Assembly (NCBI RefSeq): GCF_003590095.1
Contig: NC_039502.1
Location: forward strand, 2,232,001 to 2,296,000
Reading direction: 5' to 3'
From: Trichoplusia ni
Taxonomy: Eukaryota > Arthropoda > Insecta > Lepidoptera > Noctuidae
Length of the DNA stretch: 64,000 bases
The stretch's first letter is position 1. Every line of letters starts with the position of its first letter. Shown piece after piece: positions 56,924 to 64,000 of the stretch. The notes beneath the pieces are model-generated. The model was given only the letters and a program-made list of their open reading frames with translations, made no database searches and was not told the DNA's origin. The position numbers and the translations under genes are program-made.

Positions 56924-59900
56924 CTGGAACAACACGACCAAGTAAGTTACGTTAAGTACTATATGAGTTTCTGTGGCATAACCCCTCACAGTTACTTGCC
57001 TCTATCTATTCTCTCTCTTTATTTGGGGTACGAGGCTCTACATTTTCTTACTTTATTCGAGTGGGCGCTACACACGAGAATTAAAGAGGACTTTTGCGCT
57101 TGCATAAGATGAAACTTGCTTTGTAGCCGAGATCGCTTGCGTAACAAAAGAATAAAGGTTTACATAGAATCTCACAAGAAATGCTTTCTACTCTATCTTG
57201 TTTGCTTTTTTTATATCATAAACCTGAAAGCAGTGTCTTATTTCGAACCGCTTAAAGTGTATAGATTCTTCTTTATTCGAGTTGCCTTTTTTTGGTAAGG
57301 TGAGGGAATCCTCATGGATCCGTATCCCTCGCGGGAGAGAAAGGGTAGTGTCAGCTAGTGTCAGACTCTAACGAACTAAATCTGTATGACAATGCGTTGC
57401 AATCCTTCGTATATACTGAGTTGTCTGCTAACCTCAGAAGGAAAAAATGTTATAGTTTGTGACCTTCGAAAAAAAGTTTGTTTCTTCATTGCATAAAGCC
57501 TTCTAGTGAGAAAATTTCTAATGAGATTCGTTGCCTATATTTAGAACTATATCAAGATTTTATTCCTCAAAAAACAAAGAGGACTGAATAAAGTGCGCAG
57601 TGGGGAGTTGTTACGTTCTTAAGATTTTTAAGCTCTCGTTTGGGTCGCAGAGAGACTCAATTACGTAAGCTCGTACATTATCCGACTCTACTTTCTCATT
57701 TCGGCGTCTAAGGAAAATTTGAAAACAAAAATGTCTTCCCACCATACAATTGCACGTTTCACAAATCGTGAGATATTTTTTTCATAGAATATGCGACTAT
57801 CTTTTATCGCGTAAACTAAAAGTGAAGATGATACGGGAAGTTGAAATCACGAGTGAAGTCACTTAGGTATCAGTACAACGTCTTTCTACCGATTGATTTA
57901 TAGCAAAAAAATAAAACGATAGTATATTTTTTTGAAATCTAAGTGATGAACAATTCTTTTTTCATTTATTTATTTATGTATGAATTGCAACTTTCTTAAT
58001 ATTATTCCCCAAGCCTTAGGCTGCCTCCTACATGCTACAGCAAGCACTCTCCTACTGGTAACACACAGTAGAACACTGCGCATCGCGGTTGTGAGGCGTA
58101 ATCAGTCATCGCTGTAGTGTTGTAGTTTTAGTTATTTTCGTTCCACAGACCAGGGCCAAGGTTACGTCACTAGGGACTGTGTTCAGTGTCAAGATTGTTC
58201 CGGACATTGCGTGATTCACGTCATCCGAATACTAACCTTGTTAACGTATAATATATGGTGAGTTCAAGACAAATGACAGGTAGAAATGTTGCGTAAAGAA
58301 TATAGCGAATAGGCGGGATAAAATATTAGTAGGTGCACAGAATGTGTTGTTTAAACCCACTTTTGTGTATAAGTAGAATAACAAGCCTAAGAATTGTGCC
58401 TCATCTAGCTGACAAGCGTACAAAGGAACAAAGATTCTTCAACAAACAAAGAAGCATCGAAACCAGCAGACCAGCGTCCTGAATACTGGATGGCTTGTGC
58501 ATAACATTTAAAGGAAAACCAGCCGTTTTAATATTGTGTAATATAATATGGATCGAATAAATCAATACGTTATTACACTCAATCCAGACAATTACATGAT
58601 AGGTGAGGGCCTCAAATTCGGGTATTTACAATTGCCGGTGGTCGAATGAAAATTGGATTAAATTTTACACTATTGGCATTCTATTACGCATTTTGCTATT
58701 TCTTTTCACGACATTGGGGCCCAGAGGGCCAACATGCATTATTAAGTATTAGTCTCTTTTGCCCATACCTGTTATGGCTGCTATCAACTTTCTAATGCGA
58801 AATCTAATAATATCCCAGTCTACCTTATAATCTGAGTTTGGTTTTGATCACTGCCAATAATAACAAAACAACATTGAACGTATGTTTGCTTGTTGTATGC
58901 AACACTACTATCACGACGATAACCTATTCTTACCTGCAAAGAACATATTGATATCTGCAGAAACTTCCAGAATGATTAGCTTACTCACCTCGAGAAATCA
59001 CATTCGGCGATGGATACAACTTTCACTACCATGTTTGTGTCAATGGTCTCTTAGGGTAGATAATACTTACTTGTTGACCTGTTCAGCTAAGATTCGTACA
59101 GAAGGTACACCGCGGGGTAATGAGCTACATTATACAGGGCAGTTATAGGAATGTACACATATTAATAGCACAGAGTGCGGCACACTGCAGTATAGGGATG
59201 TCGTGGGTCTAAGGTATTTTGGTTAAATGTAACGGCACATATTAAAGCGATTGTGATAATTAGTGTTATTTATGAGCGCGGTCATCGACACGTCGAATGC
59301 CCGCGGTGCCAGCCAGCCGGTCAGCCAGTACACAGCCAGCGTGAGTCAGCGGCAGGGTTACGAGGCTGTTTACATATACACCGGTGCGTGCCGGTGCACA
59401 CGGTCAATATACAGCAACCGTAACTCATAAGTCATAACGATGGTGGTTTTTATACGTGGTTGTTCTAAACCACTACAGATAGAATATGGTAACATGTCTG
59501 CCAATAACTTGCATTGTTTATTTGCCTAACGTGTTTCCCTAGAGTTGGAGACGTTCGTTTTTCATTCAATTTGTGCCCATTTAACTACATAAATACAACG
59601 ATTAATAAATAAAGCGTGTTCAAAATGATGTTACGAATTTTCTAAAAATTACAGAATACTAATATGATTATAATCCTAATGGTCATTAGCGAGTGCTGCG
59701 AGGTCATCAAATCCTACAAAAGCTAACCTCGGCGCGGCGCACTCTAACATATATGGATGTATTGATGTCTGTTGCTCTTTGCTTCTATGTGTGAATTGTA
59801 CAACATAATAATACCAAGTAAGTACGAAAAGTCTACCATTTTCAAGCTAAATTTACAAAAAAAAGCACGTCGCACCTTATGTGTACAGTACCCAAATTCA

Positions 59901-60764
59901 TAATTTATTTTAAATACACATTTGCAAATGCACACAGTATTAAACTGATGCATGTACCTATCTCATAGAATTAGTTCTGTTGCGCGGACGGAGTCGCGGA
60001 CACCATTTAGTTTTACAATATTTAAGTGTACCTCGTTTATTACAGGCTACAAAGATGACTTAGTTGATCTTGTGTTTCACATATGCTTGGGGTTATCGCA
60101 AAACATTGAGATGTTTATTTGTGTGCAATGCGCAGAAAAATCGAATTAATCTTTAGTAAATGGTATGCCTAAAGTGTATGACAGCTAATTTGTAGCCCTC
60201 ATATACTCTGAAGTACAGATTTTTACAAAGGTATATTCAAGCAATGTAACCATGCTTCGTAGCCTTCATTATTCGTTAGTGCGATAAAATCTTACAGAGA
60301 CTTTGACCAGTGGAAACCCTCAAGAACTTCGCTAAGAGGGAAAACCGATGTACGTAAGTGATACCGCCCTTCCTCTTTCCGTGACTAAACAGCAACGCCT
60401 TCGCACCAAAATCAAAAAGTTTTTATTTCAAACAGACCGTTGTCCAGGCACTTTTAAAACTTTATAGTAATGGCAATGACTCTAATTGCGCCTAGTCACC
60501 AATTTAGTTGACATGTTTAATAGGTAAATGTAGTTACAAAAAGCGTTATCAATTTAACCAAAATTATGACATAAACATTACGATTAATTTAATCCAATCA
60601 CAAACATAAATGCGAACTAAGAGCAAGTTCAATATTAAGATATTATATGCGTTCGTTATTGACTTCACCAACATTAAAAGATTTCATTATTTTTTCATTG
60701 GATCTTGCCATACACAAACATCTTTGTTGGTATGGCAATATTTCCTTTTTCAATTTTCTCTCAT

Positions 60765-60960
60765 CCATACTAATATTATAAATGAGTGTCTCTCTCTGTC
60801 TGTCTCGCCTTCACGCCAAAACTACTGAACTGGTTGTAATGAAATTTGGTAAAGCCTGAGAAATAGAAATAGAGGGCATAGGCTACTTTTAACTGTAAAA
60901 AAAAATGACTGGAAGGGAGGGGAACGGCTCAAACTTTATATGAAGTTTTTTGGAATTGAC
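60765..60960 (+). repeat. Dispersed lepidopteran repeat with CTCTCTGTCTGTC tract
   Basis: CATACTAATATTATAAATGA GTGTCTCTCTCTGTCTGTC, then ACGCCAAAACTACTGAACTG, ATGAAATTTGGTA and GGGCATAGGCTAC. This order defines a very common repeat in Lepidoptera, recognised from memory. Confidence 0.65.
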
Positions 60961-62800
60961 TACGGCTTTAAAACTTAGCCTAAATATTATTTATTTAAAA
61001 TATTGAAAAATGAAAAAGGGGTGTAACCACCACGTAAGGCGTTCCCCACGGAAACGGGAAGTCTAAGCGAGATACATTACTTGACATAATAATTAAGTTA
61101 ATGTCACAACAAACACCTTATCAATTACAAATATTACAATGGCGTACTATTTGCAGCTCTATAAATATACGACAGCATAAGTAGGTATGGCACTCCTTGC
61201 AATCAACGTACTATTTTCATGCTAATCCTGAAAAACTTGGATAATTATAACTAATTGACTTGCATAATTTAAACAATGTATAATTCTCAAAATTATGATG
61301 ACGAAAGCTTATCTATATTTAAATATCTATATTTAGTTTCATAATAATGATTTCTCTACGAATGTAAATGCGACGTGACTACGATCGTTTAGTAATAGAA
61401 TGCAGACGAGATCAGCGCTTAGCTATAATTAAGATCACGTTGCAATGAGAAGCTATCGTTAGGTTAATAGCGACGGCTACTAGCGGCTAGGCCGCCCGGC
61501 CGCAAGGCTACGAAGGTCTTCAAGGTGGGCCTGTGCTCTAGCAGCGGGGCAGCGGACTAGACTGCACCACTAGCGCATTGCTTACATCTACGGCACTGGA
61601 CGTTACTATTTTACGATTGCGACATATTATGTTCACATGTCACATATATTTTATATCTCGTTTTGAAAACCTTCGAATCACAAGAACTTGCGCCTCCAAA
61701 CGCACAAAGCTGAATTCTGCAAATACACCTGTTACTATTTTGAATAATTTACATGAGGTAAATAATAAGAACTGCCTTACAGCCTTCTGTCTAACATCTG
61801 TAATTCTAAATTTCCCTGTAGGTAAGTGGTGTTTTGCAACTTATAGTTTATTAAACACAGTGTTAACATTTATGATAAAAACACCTCTTTTTTTACGATA
61901 AGAACACATATTGCACACTTAATTGTGGAAAGGTCTAATTCATTAGTTATTATTTACTTAGCTACCCACTTAATAAATTGACATGATTGACGTCATACGG
62001 CTACGTCACAAATCGATATTATCCGCCCAACAAAAATTCCTTTGTTGTTCTTTTAACAAAGATAAGAAGGGTTAATTAAGAAGTGTATGCACACCTACTA
62101 TTTTTATTAATAATAATTAATGTTTACCCTGAACATAAGCACACGTTTGATAGTGTTCATTTTATATATAGCGTACTATAACTAGACGCAACAAAGTAAA
62201 TAAAAATATTATCATTGACAGTTACTAGTAACGGAGGTTAACGCTAGCTGACGTCTATTTTCATAATGCGAGTCTCATGAGTTCATTGTTCTTGTTATGA
62301 TCTCTTTGAACGGACAAATACCAACGTATCATTATAAATGCTAGTTAGAGGACGGACAAGACATCAATACGATGTAATTAGAGAGAGAGAATAAATTTCA
62401 TTGTTTTTTAGTGTGCTTCCCTACATATATACTTACTAAATACAAAAATACGTAAACGATCGATTTTGGAGGGATTAGAAGTGTCATAGGGTCACATAGG
62501 GTGTGTTTTAATAAACTTAAAAAACTAAAATGGATTATGCTTAACAGCGATATCTAGTAAGCGACTAGCGGAAGTAAAGAATATAGTTAAGAATTTTGTG
62601 TTCTTTGTGTTGCGTGTCGGTCAGTGGTCACTATTTGACTCACTAATCTTTATAATGACTAAATAAATATACATGTATTATTTAGTTAAGGCGGCCCAAC
62701 CGATAACATATCTGCGTTACGTATGTGACGTGGCGTTTACGTATTGTACACAAACAACGCCGATAGCTTTGGCACCTTGCTCGATACGTAGCTATCTCCC

Positions 62801-62837
62801 ACTTATTTTTGTAAACAACGAGTTCACAAAAATAAGT
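62801..62837. repeat. Hairpin, 16-bp arms, 5-nt loop
   Basis: Arms ACTTATTTTTGTAAAC (62801-62816) and GTTCACAAAAATAAGT (62822-62837) pair at 15 of 16 positions; the loop is AACGA. Confidence 0.8.
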
Positions 62838-63369
62838 CTGAAGCGTCCGAATCTCGTACGATTTAAAGATGTGCTGCGTCTTTAGATGGTTGATGGTAAC
62901 TACCTTATCACGCAGTTCGTCTTGTGTTTTATTTGCTCAAATCGACTCATCTCCGTGACCTGAACATTAATTCAATTAATTTTAATAAAAAAAATGAGGG
63001 CATATTTTAACATTATTTAAGACAGCTATAAACAGAATCGCTTAACGTGACTTTTACAACTATGTTGCCGAAAACAAGTTAATAAAAAGGCATAGATTTC
63101 GCTCTGCTCACAAATTTATTAAGAACTTTGTTCTAAATCGTTTACGCCAATTTTGACCCCCAATAATAGAATATGCTTGAATAACTTTCTTATCTTAAGG
63201 AATAATAAATATTTTTTAAGAACTTTTTATGGCCCACAATACATCATACATCACTACATCATACATGATTTTTAAGTAACTTTAACAAAATTAACTTTTG
63301 ACACAGATCACAGCACGCATGTTAAGTGATAATTTCTCCCTGTTTTTGTAACATTTCTCATTGCTACTC

Positions 63370-63490
63370 TGCTCCTATTAGTCCTATTGATGAACGCGTG
63401 ATGGTTGTAGCCTAAAACCCTCTCCTCAATAAATGGGCAGTATCTAACATTAAAATAATTGTAAAACCAGTAGTTCCGGCTTGAAGTACT
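63370..63490 (+). repeat. Partial copy of the repeat at 24505-24775
   Basis: GCTCCTATTAGTCCTATTGA, GTGATGGTTGTAGCCTAAAA, CCTCAATAAATGG and ACCAGTAGTTCC match the internal part of the 24505 repeat (GCTCCTATTAGTCGCAGCGTGATGG..., TCAATGAATGG, ACCAGTAGTTCC). Both ends are lost. Confidence 0.6.
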
Positions 63491-64000
63491 TAATTTATCA
63501 ATTGGGGCAATATCAATAATTAAATACTCCGTGCACCAAAATGGGAAACACTACATGCAGCGGCGGATATAGCTATTTGTTTTGATATTATGGATGAAGA
63601 ATTTTTGAGACTTTCAGTGTAAATTACGAGTATAATCAATAACATATTTTTGCGTAATATTCAAAATTATATCTTGTTTTTGCGATATTATCAGGAGTAG
63701 GTTATTAGGACAAATAGGTGTTATCTTGCTGTTATTGAGGTCGTAAGGATTACGCAGATATTAAAGGTGAAGTAAATAACGCAAGTATCTACCTTAAATG
63801 TCAAACATTGTCAAACATGTTCCATTTCCGACGTATCTGACTCTTTTAATTTTTTGTTTCGATGTCTTATATTAACTTATTCATTGACATCATTCTTTCA
63901 TCATTTTTCCCAAACAATACGGTACGAATCGCAATCCTATTGCGATGTAGAACGCATTAAAATACGTTTTGGACCCCTTCGTGTTTAATGTAGTTACACT

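Larger units (their letters stand above)
56924..64000. other. Region 5' of the visible AMFR exons, no recognised gene
   Basis: It must begin with AMFR intron sequence, since exon A starts at an acceptor (TTGTTCCAG). No frame resembling the gp78 N-terminus was recognised. GC-richer spots at 59270-59410 and 61470-61570 were read on both strands without a convincing protein; they could be promoter or enhancer DNA. Dispersed repeats lie at 59960-60010, 60765-60960 and 63370-63490. Confidence 0.45.

Noticed and set aside
59270..59410. GC-rich patch considered as the missing AMFR N-terminal exon
   Set aside because: The minus-strand frames show no gp78-like text and no donor in phase 0.

Overview
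This is an AT-rich eukaryotic nuclear window, almost certainly from a moth or butterfly (Lepidoptera). The evidence is short GT-AG introns, insect-like single-copy genes, several repeat families that I recognise as typical of lepidopteran genomes (LINE 3' tails ending in GATGAT or TTGATTT runs, the 'GTTGCCCGCGACTTCGTCCGCG' type repeat in three places) and a piggyBac element. No operons, CRISPR arrays, rRNA genes or convincing tRNA genes were seen. All calls come from reading the translated sequence; no database was searched.

Layout. 1-13.5 kb has no recognisable exon and is probably the very long first intron of RanBPM (RANBP9/10), whose first coding exon is at 13496-13688 (-). It contains a Harbinger-like DNA transposon (3184-4769) with a decayed LINE nested inside. 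14.0-20.4 kb (+) is TSNAXIP1 in at least nine exons, with a complete intronless homocysteine S-methyltransferase gene nested in its intron 2. 21.8-25.4 kb (+) is WDR89 in seven exons. 26.5-33.8 kb (-) is CYHR1/ZTRAF1 in six exons; its intron 3 carries a structurally complete piggyBac element in the opposite orientation. 36.5-42.8 kb is a compact cluster of three uninterrupted genes, SAP30BP (-), TRAPPC11 (+) and PSMB1/proteasome beta-6 (-). DAD1 (+, two exons) follows at 44.4-45.2 kb, separated from PSMB1 by a Harbinger-derived element. 47.2-56.9 kb (-) is the ERAD ubiquitin ligase AMFR/gp78 (six exons; the N-terminal exon was not found). 57-64 kb is non-coding as far as I can see.

The genes are ordinary housekeeping genes and do not form one pathway, although AMFR (ER-associated degradation), PSMB1 (proteasome) and DAD1 (N-glycosylation in the ER) share ER protein quality control.

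Most interesting: (1) an unlisted short exon in the last AMFR intron encodes a start methionine and membrane anchor, and its splice donor is in phase with the final AMFR exon, predicting a 184-residue 'anchor + CUE + E2-binding helix' protein laid out like yeast Cue1; (2) the piggyBac element has an intact transposase, 12-bp perfect terminal repeats, TTAT rather than TTAA flanks, and five copies of a subterminal octamer; (3) a set of perfect or near-perfect short-loop hairpins (arms up to 28 bp) is scattered through introns and flanks; (4) TSNAXIP1 shows a GC-AG intron, a possible 72-nt stop-free intron, and a foldback MITE four bases past a splice donor.
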